From an uncultured Bacteroidales bacterium (GTDB taxonomy: Bacteria > Bacteroidota > Bacteroidia > Bacteroidales > ML635J-15), in the NCBI GenBank assembly GCA_937899245.1, contig CALDKB010000061.1:1-26310 (forward strand): 26,310 bases of DNA, given 5' to 3'. The position numbers and the translations under genes were made by a program. The notes under the pieces are model-generated. The model did not search any database and was not told the DNA's origin. It saw only the letters and a program-made list of their open reading frames with translations. Below, piece after piece: positions 7,794 through 15,880 of this stretch. The stretch's first letter is position 1. Every line of letters begins with the position of its first letter.

Positions 7794-8972
7794 ATGGAAA
7801 ATCTTAAGTCGGAAATAAAAGCCCTGAATCATGAGCTATTCGAGAAGATAGTTGAATATAGGAGGTATATTCACCAGTATCCTGAATTGTCGTTTCATGA
7901 GTTTGGTACGGCAAAGTACATAAGGGACATTTTGCATGAAAATAATATTACGACAGATGATACATTCGGTGATAATGCGGTAATTGCAATTATCGGCGAT
8001 GGAGGAGAGACTGTCGCCTTGCGTGCTGACATTGATGCTTTGCCTATGTCCGAGGAGGCCGATGTCCCGTTTAAATCGCTAAACAGCGGTGTAATGCATG
8101 CTTGCGGTCACGACGCTCATGCTGCTTCGCTATTAGGTACGTCATTGATTCTTAAAAAATATGAGTCGTATTTGAATCATCGTGTTGTCTTGATATTTCA
8201 GCCGGGAGAAGAACTTTGTCCGGGTGGAGCTAATATTTTGGTGCAAAAAGGATTGCTTGAGAAATACGAAATAAGGCGTATTGTAGGTATGCATGTGTCG
8301 GCAGAATTGGAAACGGGTAAGTTCCTTTTTGGTTCTGGATTCCTAATGGCGGCAACTAATGAACTTTATGTTAAGTTTCATGGTGTTGGCGGCCATGCCG
8401 CTATGCCGCAAAAACGTAGTGATACGGTTCTGGCTCTTGCCAATTTTCTTGTCGAAGTCAAGAAAATGCAGGATTCGCTGACGGATGATATGCCTTTTGT
8501 TGTGGCCTTTGGGAAAATTGTTGGCGATGGTGTGCTCAATGTCGTACCATCCGAGACTTCAGCCGAAGGAACGATGAGAACCTTTAATCCGCAGCTTCAT
8601 CGTACAATAGAGGAAAATCTGAAAAAAATAGCCGATTCTTCGGCAGAAAAGTATAAATGCACGGCCGAACTTGAGATTAGAAAGGGCTATCCGGCTGTCT
8701 ATAATAATCCGGAAGTTACAGCTTTGGTTCGGAGTCTGGCAGCGGAATATGTTTCGGAGAAAAATATTGGCGAGATGCCGTTGAAGATGACAGCCGAGGA
8801 TTTTGCATACTATTCGCAGAAAATTCCAGCAACCTTTTTCCGTGCCGGAATTATGGGAAATGGTCGTGGAAAAGTTGGACAGCATAATCCGAAGTTTGAC
8901 ATGGACGAGGAAGTTTTTATGGAGTCTGCCGGATTGATGGCGTATATAGCTTTGTCGATGGGTGGAAAATAA
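7794..8972 (+). CDS. M20D family metallo-amidohydrolase (N-acyl amino acid or hippurate type)
   Basis: This 392-residue protein matches cytoplasmic M20D dinuclear metal hydrolases that cleave N-acyl amino acids, hippurate, IAA conjugates or N-acetyl-diaminopimelate. Seen: IHQYPELSFHE (26-36), RADIDALPM with the catalytic Asp region, and the metal signature MHACGHDAHA with Cys104, His106 and His109. FQPGEELCPGGA follows with the catalytic Glu pair, then GMHVS, and TAEDFAYYSQ near the end. The lid domain lies between about residues 185 and 300, with GVGGHAAMPQ. No signal peptide is seen. ATG 7794 is chosen over upstream in-frame starts because it follows the promoter and gives the family-typical N-terminus. 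The downstream tRNA/rRNA methyltransferase starts 9 bases after the stop. The exact substrate is not determinable. Confidence 0.92.
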   Translation: MENLKSEIKALNHELFEKIVEYRRYIHQYPELSFHEFGTAKYIRDILHENNITTDDTFGDNAVIAIIGDGGETVALRADIDALPMSEEADVPFKSLNSGVMHACGHDAHAASLLGTSLILKKYESYLNHRVVLIFQPGEELCPGGANILVQKGLLEKYEIRRIVGMHVSAELETGKFLFGSGFLMAATNELYVKFHGVGGHAAMPQKRSDTVLALANFLVEVKKMQDSLTDDMPFVVAFGKIVGDGVLNVVPSETSAEGTMRTFNPQLHRTIEENLKKIADSSAEKYKCTAELEIRKGYPAVYNNPEVTALVRSLAAEYVSEKNIGEMPLKMTAEDFAYYSQKIPATFFRAGIMGNGRGKVGQHNPKFDMDEEVFMESAGLMAYIALSMGGK

Positions 8973-8981
8973 GGTGAAATC

Positions 8982-9521
8982 ATGAGAAAATTATCTACAT
9001 CGGAGATGGGACGTCTGTCCGTAGAGGAGTTCAAGGATGCGAAGAAGAATCCTTTGGTTGTGGTTCTCGACAATGTTCGCAGCCATCATAATGTAGGTGC
9101 GGTTTTTCGTACTTGCGATGCTTTCGTGTGCGAACGCTTGTTGTTGTGTGGAATTACTGGTACACCGCCACATCGCGACATTCAGAAAACTGCACTAGGA
9201 GCAACCGAAACTGTCGAATGGAAGTATTATGAAAACACAATAGATGCCGTTACAGAATTAAAATCAAAAGGGTATAAGATTGTCGCCCTCGAAATTGCCG
9301 AAGGCAGTATTGCTGTAGATGCTTTTAAAGCTGTAGATGGTGAAATGTATGCACTAGTACTTGGCAACGAGGTTGATGGCGTCGACGATATTATTATGGA
9401 ACAAGCCGATATCTGTCTTGAAATCCCGCAATTTGGCACTAAACATTCGCTAAATGTCTCCGTCAGTGGTGGAATTGCAATCTGGGAAATGAGCAAGAAG
9501 ATACTCGGTCTTGATCGGTAA
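8982..9521 (+). CDS. TrmH/SpoU family RNA 2'-O-methyltransferase
   Basis: This 179-residue protein has the three SPOUT knot motifs of SpoU enzymes: motif 1 LDNVRSHHNVGAVFRTCDAF, motif 2 LVLGNEVDGVDD and motif 3 IPQFGTKHSLNVSVSGGIA, which form the trefoil-knot SAM site and place the catalytic Arg and Ser. It is short and lacks an N-terminal substrate-binding extension, like compact TrmL/TrmH members acting on tRNA ribose. The 2'-O target nucleotide cannot be inferred. It begins 9 bases after the amidohydrolase stop, so the two probably share a transcript. It is convergent with the SulP gene, 56 bases away. Confidence 0.9.
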   Translation: MRKLSTSEMGRLSVEEFKDAKKNPLVVVLDNVRSHHNVGAVFRTCDAFVCERLLLCGITGTPPHRDIQKTALGATETVEWKYYENTIDAVTELKSKGYKIVALEIAEGSIAVDAFKAVDGEMYALVLGNEVDGVDDIIMEQADICLEIPQFGTKHSLNVSVSGGIAIWEMSKKILGLDR

Positions 9522-9577
9522 TATGGATACAGGACCTAATGGAAAGTTTATTTTCCTGCTAAAGCACTTGATCTTGC

Positions 9578-11248
9578 TTATTTTTCTCCAAAATCTTCTT
9601 CCAGAGCCTTTTTGGCGTGAGCAAGAGCTGTATCAAAATTGTCGTGTATATTTCCCTTGCCGATAAGGAATGAAATTCGACTCTTGTCGAGCGATTTCTG
9701 AACGTTAGGCTGAACTCCGGAAAGAATAATCTTTTTATTATCTGTCTTTAGCGATTTTATTGCTTCCTTGAAGTTTCGTTCTCCGGTTTCGTCCATAAAT
9801 GGAACATGTCGCATACGGATAATCAATATTTTAGATGAATCAGGACGTCCTTTCAGTACTTCGCTGAAGTGTTTTGCTGCACCAAAAAAGAATGGACCGC
9901 TGATTTCGTAAATGTCGATTCCCTTTGGAATGTCATCGTAGTTTTCCATTGTGTTGGTGTCGAGATCATTTTTGAGGATAGCTTCTCCGTTGTCGGCCAT
10001 ACGTTTCATGAACATAAGTGCAGCAAGTACTATACCGATTTCGATAGCAACTGTTAGGTCAACAAGTACGGTGAGGAAGAATGTAGTGAGAAGAATGATT
10101 ATGTCGTATGGGGAACCGCGAAGAATTGATGTGAAACTGCGCCATTCGCTCATGTTGTATGCAACGACGATAAGAATACCGGCAAGGCACGACATCGGGA
10201 TAAGCTTTGCCCATTGTCCGAAGCACAGCATGATTAGCAGAAGTGTTATTGCGTGTACGATTCCTGCTATTGGTGTACGTCCACCATTCTTGATGTTTGT
10301 TGCAGTACGTGCAATTGCGCCTGTTGCTGGAATGCCACCAAACAAAGGTGTTATCACGTTTGCGATACCTTGACCGATAAGTTCGGTGTTGCTGCGGTGA
10401 TTGCTACCAATCATACCGTCGGCAACAACGGCTGATAGCAATGATTCGATAGATCCGAGCAAGGCAATGGTTATTGCCGGTTGCAAGTAGTGTCCCACGT
10501 TTTCCCAATGTATTTCAGGGATACTTATTGCAAGACTACCTTTAATTTCTCCGAACGAACTTTCAATTGTGGTTACGGGAATATCGAATATTGCAACAAC
10601 AACAGTCATTAATATGATTGCAACAAACGAACCAGGAATCTTGTTCGTCAACTTGTTGATGATGATGCTTACTATGATTGTGCCGGCGGTAATACCAAGA
10701 GCCCAGTAGTTTGTTGTTCCGATTCCATCGAAATACACAGCCCACTTGTCGATAAATGCCGCAGGGACGTCGGTAACTTCTAGTCCGAGAGCGTCTTTTA
10801 TCTGCGTGGAGAAAATTGTTAGTGCAATACCGCTTGTAAAACCGACAATAAGAGGATGTGGGATGAAACGCAGAAGCGATCCCAGTTTTAGCAGACCGAA
10901 CATAATCATGAAGATGCCGGCCATTATTGTCGAAATCATAAGTCCGTCGAGTCCATATTGGGCAACAATTCCAGAAATAATGATGACAAATGCGCCTGTA
11001 GGACCGCCAATCTGTACACGGCTACCACCTAGGAACGAAATCAGAAAACCGGCAATGATTGCTGTTACGATGCCTTTGTCTGGCGAAACACCAGATGCTA
11101 CTGCAAAGGCGATTGCAAGAGGCAATGCAACAATACCTACAATAATGCCGGAAAATAAATCCTTGGTGAACTGTTTCTTTGTGTATCCCTTTTTCAGAAC
11201 ACTGAAAAACTTGGGATAAAAATGATTCTTAATGTCGAATTTTGCCAT
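9578..11248 (-). CDS. SulP/SLC26 family inorganic anion transporter with STAS domain
   Basis: This 556-residue inner-membrane protein transports inorganic anions such as sulfate or bicarbonate, commonly coupled to H+ or Na+. The N-terminal signature DLFSGIIVGIVALPLAIAFA is followed by about 12-14 hydrophobic segments with family motifs: GGSRVQIGGPTGAF, HPLIVGFTSGIA, and a late GIPATGAIARTATN with NGGRTPIAG. The C-terminal STAS domain (about residues 440-550) includes IRMRHVPFMDETG, the loop that in related STAS domains holds a regulatory or phosphorylatable position. No carbonic anhydrase gene is nearby to point to bicarbonate. The gene lies alone on this strand between a convergent neighbour and the GSCFA gene's 3' end. 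The specific anion remains open. Confidence 0.92.
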   Translation of the reverse strand: MAKFDIKNHFYPKFFSVLKKGYTKKQFTKDLFSGIIVGIVALPLAIAFAVASGVSPDKGIVTAIIAGFLISFLGGSRVQIGGPTGAFVIIISGIVAQYGLDGLMISTIMAGIFMIMFGLLKLGSLLRFIPHPLIVGFTSGIALTIFSTQIKDALGLEVTDVPAAFIDKWAVYFDGIGTTNYWALGITAGTIIVSIIINKLTNKIPGSFVAIILMTVVVAIFDIPVTTIESSFGEIKGSLAISIPEIHWENVGHYLQPAITIALLGSIESLLSAVVADGMIGSNHRSNTELIGQGIANVITPLFGGIPATGAIARTATNIKNGGRTPIAGIVHAITLLLIMLCFGQWAKLIPMSCLAGILIVVAYNMSEWRSFTSILRGSPYDIIILLTTFFLTVLVDLTVAIEIGIVLAALMFMKRMADNGEAILKNDLDTNTMENYDDIPKGIDIYEISGPFFFGAAKHFSEVLKGRPDSSKILIIRMRHVPFMDETGERNFKEAIKSLKTDNKKIILSGVQPNVQKSLDKSRISFLIGKGNIHDNFDTALAHAKKALEEDFGEK

Positions 11249-11273
11249 GTTTCCCTTTCAAAATTTGAGGGTG

Positions 11274-11281
11274 CAAAATTA
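11274..11281 (-). promoter_or_regulatory. -7 element for the SulP transporter gene
   Basis: Read on the - strand, positions 11281-11274 give TAATTTTG, a match to the Bacteroidota -7 element. Initiation near 11267 would leave about 18 bases before the start codon, with an AGGGAAA ribosome-site-like stretch just before it. No clear -33 TTTG is found at the standard spacing; CAAA at 11297-11300 is about 15 bases away, which is short. Confidence 0.4.
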
Positions 11282-11413
11282 TAAAATTTTTCATTTCAAA
11301 CCTATATTGGTGCTATGGTAACTCTTTGTGTTGGTTCTGTTTGTGTATTGTGTTGATAATCAATTTGGTAGTGTCTTTTTTTGTTGACAGCTCGCTTGCT
11401 TGTACAGCCTAAA

Positions 11414-11448
11414 TTCCATAACGATTTCGTTAGTCTGTGAGTATGGAA
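11414..11448. repeat. Imperfect inverted repeat in SulP-GSCFA gap
   Basis: TTCCATA (11414-11420) is mirrored by TATGGAA (11442-11448). A smaller hairpin, TAACG (11419-11423) with CGTTA (11428-11432) and a 4-base loop, overlaps the left arm, so the two folds exclude each other. It lies about 65 bases beyond the GSCFA stop, so it may mark that transcript's 3' end, but there is no U-run. The rest of 11282-11511 shows nothing recognisable. Confidence 0.3.
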
Positions 11449-11511
11449 CAGAAAAATTTACTATGCAATACCAGAAAACTTGCTTAAAGGCAAAGGCGGA
11501 TTTCAACTTTA

Positions 11512-12492
11512 TCAAATCACCTTCTCAAAAACTTCTTTTTCCTTGCGGAAGTCAATATTTGGGAACTGACTGCCAATAGTTTCTATTTCTGCGAGATTCT
11601 TTCTGCAGAATGCTTTGTATTCGTTTGATTGAGGATTGAAAGGCCGATGATTTGCCGCATCAACAATCTTGAGGATGCGAGGCATCGTATTTAAAGTTTC
11701 CTGTGTAAAATAAGTCTCAGCAAACCGTTCCCAGATGTAGTCTACTGCCACTTTGCTTGGATGTACCATGTCGTCGGCATAGAAACGGTAGTCGCGGAGT
11801 TCGTCCATCATTATTTCGTATGCGGGGAAATAGGCGGTTTCGGGAAAAGTTTCGTTCAGTTCGTTGATGGCTATATGCAAGTTTGCCTTGCTTACCTGGT
11901 TTTGATGAGCTCCATCGCGCCAATGGCGTATCGGGCTTACTGTAAAAACGAGTTTTACGTTTGAATTGATTGACTTTATTTCTGCAATACATTCTTTCCA
12001 GCACTCAACAATTTCGCTGGAATGGAGCAGACGTCGGTGGAATGTCTTTTCTGGCTGCTTGTGGCAGTTGCAAACGATTTCGCTGGTTTCCGCAAGTTCG
12101 TAAACGAATGAGGTGCCGAAAGTTACAAATATTATGCTTGCTGCTTCGATTTGTTTTTTCAGAAGAGCCGAGGCAAAATTTAGATTTTCGATGCATTTGT
12201 TTTTGTCGTTGCATGAGAATCTGCTGTGAAAATCGTAGCAGTTCCATTGCCCGTTTGCAAGAAATATGTCTGTTTCATCATATAATTTGCCAGAGATGGC
12301 TTTATGTATGCTTCTTTGTATTGACAAAGGATTGTATAGGATTCCAGTTGGATTGACACAAGTGCTGATTTTTGTTTCGGCAAGTTTGTTTCCAATGTTT
12401 TCTGCGAAGCATGACCCAATGAACAGGCAGCGGCTGTCGTATGTGATTTTGCTGTTAGGCTTCGGTATTTCTATTATTGTGCGGAAGTCCAT
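11512..12492 (-). CDS. GSCFA domain protein (SGNH-hydrolase-like)
   Basis: The N-terminal GSCFA motif itself is present (Gly26-Ala30, in LFIGSCFAENIG), naming this 326-residue protein as a member of the GSCFA family, common in Bacteroidota. The family resembles SGNH/GDSL esterases: Ser27 would be the nucleophile, and the C-terminal block YADDMVHPS supplies Asp240 or Asp241 and His244 of a catalytic triad. Other family stretches are VTFGTSFVYEL and TVSPIRHWRDG. There is no signal peptide, so it acts in the cytoplasm or is poorly understood. The substrate is unknown; acyl or O-acetyl ester hydrolysis is an inference from fold similarity. It follows the lipoprotein gene by one base, so they form a transcriptional pair. 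Confidence 0.88.
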   Translation of the reverse strand: MDFRTIIEIPKPNSKITYDSRCLFIGSCFAENIGNKLAETKISTCVNPTGILYNPLSIQRSIHKAISGKLYDETDIFLANGQWNCYDFHSRFSCNDKNKCIENLNFASALLKKQIEAASIIFVTFGTSFVYELAETSEIVCNCHKQPEKTFHRRLLHSSEIVECWKECIAEIKSINSNVKLVFTVSPIRHWRDGAHQNQVSKANLHIAINELNETFPETAYFPAYEIMMDELRDYRFYADDMVHPSKVAVDYIWERFAETYFTQETLNTMPRILKIVDAANHRPFNPQSNEYKAFCRKNLAEIETIGSQFPNIDFRKEKEVFEKVI

Positions 12493-12493
12493 A

Positions 12494-13513
12494 TTACATT
12501 ATTGTCAAGAAGAAATTCTGTTCCTTATAAGAAATTATGTATAGTTTGTCGCCGATGTATTGGCAGCACTTACATTTGCCTACCGACAATGGGAAATCGC
12601 GTTCTTCAAGCATTTCACCATCAATATCGTATTCTACAATCTTGCTGAAGACGCCATCGTTACCTTCAACGGTTGTAATGGTTTCGCTATCGATGAGGAA
12701 TGTGTATATGGTGCGTTTCGATTCTGTTATTCTGTTTGGTGTTCCGTCTTTTTCAATCTCGAAGATTGACCCTGCGGCGGAGGCGAATATTTTCCCGTTC
12801 CCTGTCGCAAATTTTGGTTGTGAGACGTATGTGTATATGGAATTCATAATATTGTTTTCGGCAGCCATATTTTCCTTTTCGCAACGTGGCAGTTCTATCT
12901 TCTTCTGCATAACGAATTCGTCTGATTTCTGCTTTACATACAACACAATGCTAGGAATGTTTTCTGGCTTTTCGTTTTGCTTGCACTGATATGCACAGTT
13001 TGTCATAATAATGCTGTCGGATAGGAAATAATTGAAGTTGCCTTGCGGAATATCTGTTGCAATGTTTCCGTTATCGTTGAAAAGGAACTTGAATTTGTCG
13101 TCATAGTTGAAGACAACCGCCGGAATCATAATAATTCCGGAACTGTCGATTGTCGGTAGCATGGATGAGAAAAGTTTTTCGCTGGCATTTGCTCCGAAGC
13201 CAAGAAGTGCAAGCGGAGGAATAGGAGTGGAGTCGGTTAGCTGCTGACCGCTAATTTCGGCGAGAAATTTTGCGAAATCGTTTGCGTAGCTGTTTAGGTC
13301 AACTGGTTGCATCATTCCTGACAGCGTATTTATTTCGTATATGCGCGACCTGTCTATTACCACAATAGCACTATCGTTTAATTTGGCAATGGACGATGGA
13401 CAGTTGAGAGAACATTCGTCGTTCTCCTGAATTTTCAATTCTTTCATCTGTTCGTTACTGCACGAAACCAAAAGCATTGAAATAATATAAATTGCCGGTA
13501 TTATTCTTTTCAT
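12494..13513 (-). CDS. Putative lipoprotein, beta-propeller-like
   Basis: This 339-residue protein begins with a lipoprotein signal peptide: MKRIIP, a hydrophobic run and the lipobox LLVSC with Cys18. The mature protein has recurrent beta-hairpin-like units (SAIVVIDRSRIYEINT, KIFASAAGSIFEIEKDG, TVEGNDGVFSKIVEYDIDG, DKLYIISYKEQNFF) that suggest a beta-propeller, similar in feel to Bacteroidota BF3164-type propeller lipoproteins. This is inferred by eye, not established. Cysteines are frequent, including CKCC near the C-terminus. I start at ATG 13513 since an upstream in-frame start would place the hydrophobic stretch too far inside. It should be anchored in the periplasm or at the outer membrane. 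Its function is not recognised. Confidence 0.75.
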   Translation of the reverse strand: MKRIIPAIYIISMLLVSCSNEQMKELKIQENDECSLNCPSSIAKLNDSAIVVIDRSRIYEINTLSGMMQPVDLNSYANDFAKFLAEISGQQLTDSTPIPPLALLGFGANASEKLFSSMLPTIDSSGIIMIPAVVFNYDDKFKFLFNDNGNIATDIPQGNFNYFLSDSIIMTNCAYQCKQNEKPENIPSIVLYVKQKSDEFVMQKKIELPRCEKENMAAENNIMNSIYTYVSQPKFATGNGKIFASAAGSIFEIEKDGTPNRITESKRTIYTFLIDSETITTVEGNDGVFSKIVEYDIDGEMLEERDFPLSVGKCKCCQYIGDKLYIISYKEQNFFLTIM

Positions 13514-13527
13514 GGCTTTATAATATA

Positions 13528-13552
13528 AAGGCGAGGACAAAAGCCTCGCCTT
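13528..13552 (-). terminator. Strong hairpin between AsmA-like and lipoprotein genes
   Basis: AAGGCGAGG (13528-13536) pairs perfectly with CCTCGCCTT (13544-13552) around a 7-base loop. On the - strand it follows the AsmA-like stop by 18 bases and is followed by TTTATATTATAA, a weak U-rich tail. It could terminate or attenuate the upstream transcript. Only 14 bases separate it from the lipoprotein ATG. Confidence 0.6.
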
Positions 13553-13570
13553 ATAGATTTTCAACAATAA

Positions 13571-15817
13571 TTATTCTTCGCTAGAATCCTGATCCAAATC
13601 GTCGACATTATCTGGAAGATCGATGCCAAATTTAATTGTAATCTTGTTCTTGTCTGGACTTGCCTCGTCTGTTTCAATGAATGAAATCATATTGGTGCTG
13701 ATGTCTTGTTCTGCGAAGTATTCGCGAAGGTTTTTCTCCCTGTTCTGAACAGACATCTTGTACATAGCCTCGATTTCGCTTTGCTGGTACAGTTTCTTTG
13801 CTGCTTCTGCAGGATTCTTGGCATCTACTCTGGTCTTAGCATATTCGCTAAGTTTTTGATCCTTGTCCTTGATAAGCTGCATTGCCTTGTAGTCCTCGAT
13901 TGTAAGATCTTCCTTAGCTATGTCGTGGGCATACATGTAGTATTCCATCTTAAGTCTGAACAAAGCAATTTGTGTCATGCAAGTTGGCTTGTCGAGCGAT
14001 TGCTGGATTGTCATCTTCATGTCGGGCTTGTCGGCAAGAATGTCTTTTAGTGATTCGGAAAGTTTGTTCAGCTGCTGATAATTTTCAACAGTCAGTGCGC
14101 GGTCCGTAATGTCCATGTACATATCCCTGAAAGTGTCTTCTCCCTGTCCCTTCTTGAGCGCATCGAATGGGCTGGCCGCAATCTTTATGATTAGGTTGCA
14201 GAATGTACGCCAAATGATCTTGCCCAGTTTGAATGACGGGTCGTCGATGTTTCCGGTAACAGGCAAGTCGATAGAAATCTTCTTGTTGCGGTCGGAAAGG
14301 ATATAAAGTCCTGCCTTAAGAGGAATTGCGCTGTATTCGGCCTTTACGTTCTTGAGTTTTTTCTCAACGGTACAGTTAAGAATGTTGACTTCGTTGGAGC
14401 TGTTGAGGTTGTTGTTGGTAACTGTCGTAATGCTCGATAGCGAAAGCAGTCCGTCGGTGATTGGGTAGGCGGTGTAGTGTACGCAATAAGGAGAAAGGTC
14501 TTTCAGCTTAATATTCTTGAGCGCAATGTTAAGCTTCATGTTTGAGAAGTTTGACAGCGAGCCGTTGAACGAGCCGTTGAGTTCTCCCTTGTCTCCGACT
14601 AGCGCCTTTATTTTTGCCTTGAATTGCGAAGTTAGGTTAAGGTTTTCGACGTTGACGTTAATCTTGCTGATTGGCAGTTCAAATTTTTCCAGAAGCGACA
14701 AGTCGGTATATGTGACATTGCTGTTGTCGAGTGTGAAATTCTTAATCAACAGGTTCATGTCGTCGCTTGATCCGTCATCGCTAGGTTCTTCTTCTTCCGG
14801 TTCGGAACTTTCAACAAACAGTTTGTCGATGTTTGTGTGTAGCGAGTCGTAAACGATGTATTCGGTTCTTATGCCGGAGATTTTTATGTCGTTGAAAACG
14901 AAAGAATTCTTTTCTACATCAATCTTGTCAATGTCAACGGCGATGCTGTTTGCCGAAAGCACTTCGTGTTCGTCCATGTCGAGCATTGAGATGTTGTTGA
15001 TATTTACTTGTCCGTTTACTGTTACGTTCATAAGGTGCTCGGTAGAACCTTTTACCTTTATGTCGGTGTTGAGCTTGCCGTCGAAAGCTGAAACAGCGAG
15101 AAAATCCTTAAGGTAAGGCAGTACAGGAGAGAGTGAGAAGTCCTGAAGTTTGACATCGAGGTCGTAAAGTCCGTTTTCCATGCCATAAGCCACCTTGAGC
15201 CTAAGTTTTCCGCCTTCATCGAAGTCGAGGTCAAGACCTACGTCGGTATTCTCGTTGCTGAAATATATGTGAGGAATGTCGAGTTTCAGGTTGTCCATTC
15301 CGAATTTGCTTCCTATGGCAATATCCTTGTAGAGAACATTACCTCTTTCAAGCGTGATATTGTTAAGGTTGATAATCCAGCTTTCGCCATCCTCCTCTTC
15401 CTCTTCGGGTTCTTCTTCGTCTGAAGCGTAGAAGTCGATTAAACTGTCGAAATTGAAGACGTCACCGTTCTGGATGATTGTAGCTTTTGGGGCGATAAGG
15501 GTAATTTCGTTTAGTTTGACTTCGTTTCCGATAAGCTTGAATGGATTTATCTTTACTATAAGCGTATCGAAAGAGCAGAATTCCTCTTTGTCGTCGAGTT
15601 CTAGCATCTGCAGTCCGATAATTTTAACCTTTCCAACGAAGAGATTGGTTCTAATTTTGTCGACGGTGACAGTACGTCCGCACAATTCCTTGCAATGGTT
15701 GTTAACGTAGCTTTTTGCAATTGGACCGGCAATAAAGTTGACGATTATTAGCAGTACAAGGATAACACCGATAATAATGCACGGAATCTTAATAGCTCTT
15801 TTTAAACCTTTTTTCAT
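13571..15817 (-). CDS. AsmA/DUF748-like inner-membrane-anchored envelope protein
   Basis: This 748-residue protein has a short basic N-terminus and one membrane helix (about residues 11-33). A long periplasmic region follows with repeated beta-strand patterns such as KVKIIGLQMLELDD and ITLERGNVLYKDIAIG. Its start, with NPFKLI, LNEITLIAPKATI and FNFDSLI, matches the AsmA/DUF748 style, related to lipid-transfer bridge proteins of the AsmA/TamB superfamily. Two acidic stretches (about residues 133-146 and 337-351) look like linkers between beta modules. The last 150 residues are helical and charged. Envelope lipid or outer-membrane homeostasis is a reasonable family-based inference. Length is within the family range. 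It lies 63 bases downstream of purL, separated by a terminator. Confidence 0.75.
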   Translation of the reverse strand: MKKGLKRAIKIPCIIIGVILVLLIIVNFIAGPIAKSYVNNHCKELCGRTVTVDKIRTNLFVGKVKIIGLQMLELDDKEEFCSFDTLIVKINPFKLIGNEVKLNEITLIAPKATIIQNGDVFNFDSLIDFYASDEEEPEEEEEDGESWIINLNNITLERGNVLYKDIAIGSKFGMDNLKLDIPHIYFSNENTDVGLDLDFDEGGKLRLKVAYGMENGLYDLDVKLQDFSLSPVLPYLKDFLAVSAFDGKLNTDIKVKGSTEHLMNVTVNGQVNINNISMLDMDEHEVLSANSIAVDIDKIDVEKNSFVFNDIKISGIRTEYIVYDSLHTNIDKLFVESSEPEEEEPSDDGSSDDMNLLIKNFTLDNSNVTYTDLSLLEKFELPISKINVNVENLNLTSQFKAKIKALVGDKGELNGSFNGSLSNFSNMKLNIALKNIKLKDLSPYCVHYTAYPITDGLLSLSSITTVTNNNLNSSNEVNILNCTVEKKLKNVKAEYSAIPLKAGLYILSDRNKKISIDLPVTGNIDDPSFKLGKIIWRTFCNLIIKIAASPFDALKKGQGEDTFRDMYMDITDRALTVENYQQLNKLSESLKDILADKPDMKMTIQQSLDKPTCMTQIALFRLKMEYYMYAHDIAKEDLTIEDYKAMQLIKDKDQKLSEYAKTRVDAKNPAEAAKKLYQQSEIEAMYKMSVQNREKNLREYFAEQDISTNMISFIETDEASPDKNKITIKFGIDLPDNVDDLDQDSSEE

Positions 15818-15835
15818 AAATGCTTTGCTTTAATT

Positions 15836-15868
15836 AAAAAGGAGACGGATATGCATTCATCTCCTTTT
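15836..15868 (-). terminator. Rho-independent terminator after purL
   Basis: AAAAAGGAGA (15836-15845) is complementary to TCTCCTTTT (15860-15868) across a loop containing the palindrome ATGCAT. On the - strand the hairpin starts 12 bases after the purL stop and ends in a run of five U, fitting an intrinsic terminator. Downstream, about 18 bases remain before the AsmA-like ATG, with no recognisable -7 element, so that gene may depend on read-through. Confidence 0.8.
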
Positions 15869-15880
15869 ATATTTAAATTG

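Noticed and set aside
9560..9585. Possible + strand terminator after the TrmH gene (AAGCA/TGCTT followed by ATTTTT)
   Set aside because: Only 5 bp of stem with an 8-base loop, overlapping the end of the SulP gene; too weak to call.
11388..11400. Shared 12-base string CTCGCTTGCTTG, also at 23924-23935, as a possible repeat element
   Set aside because: In 26 kb several 12-base matches are expected by chance, and the surrounding sequence is not shared.
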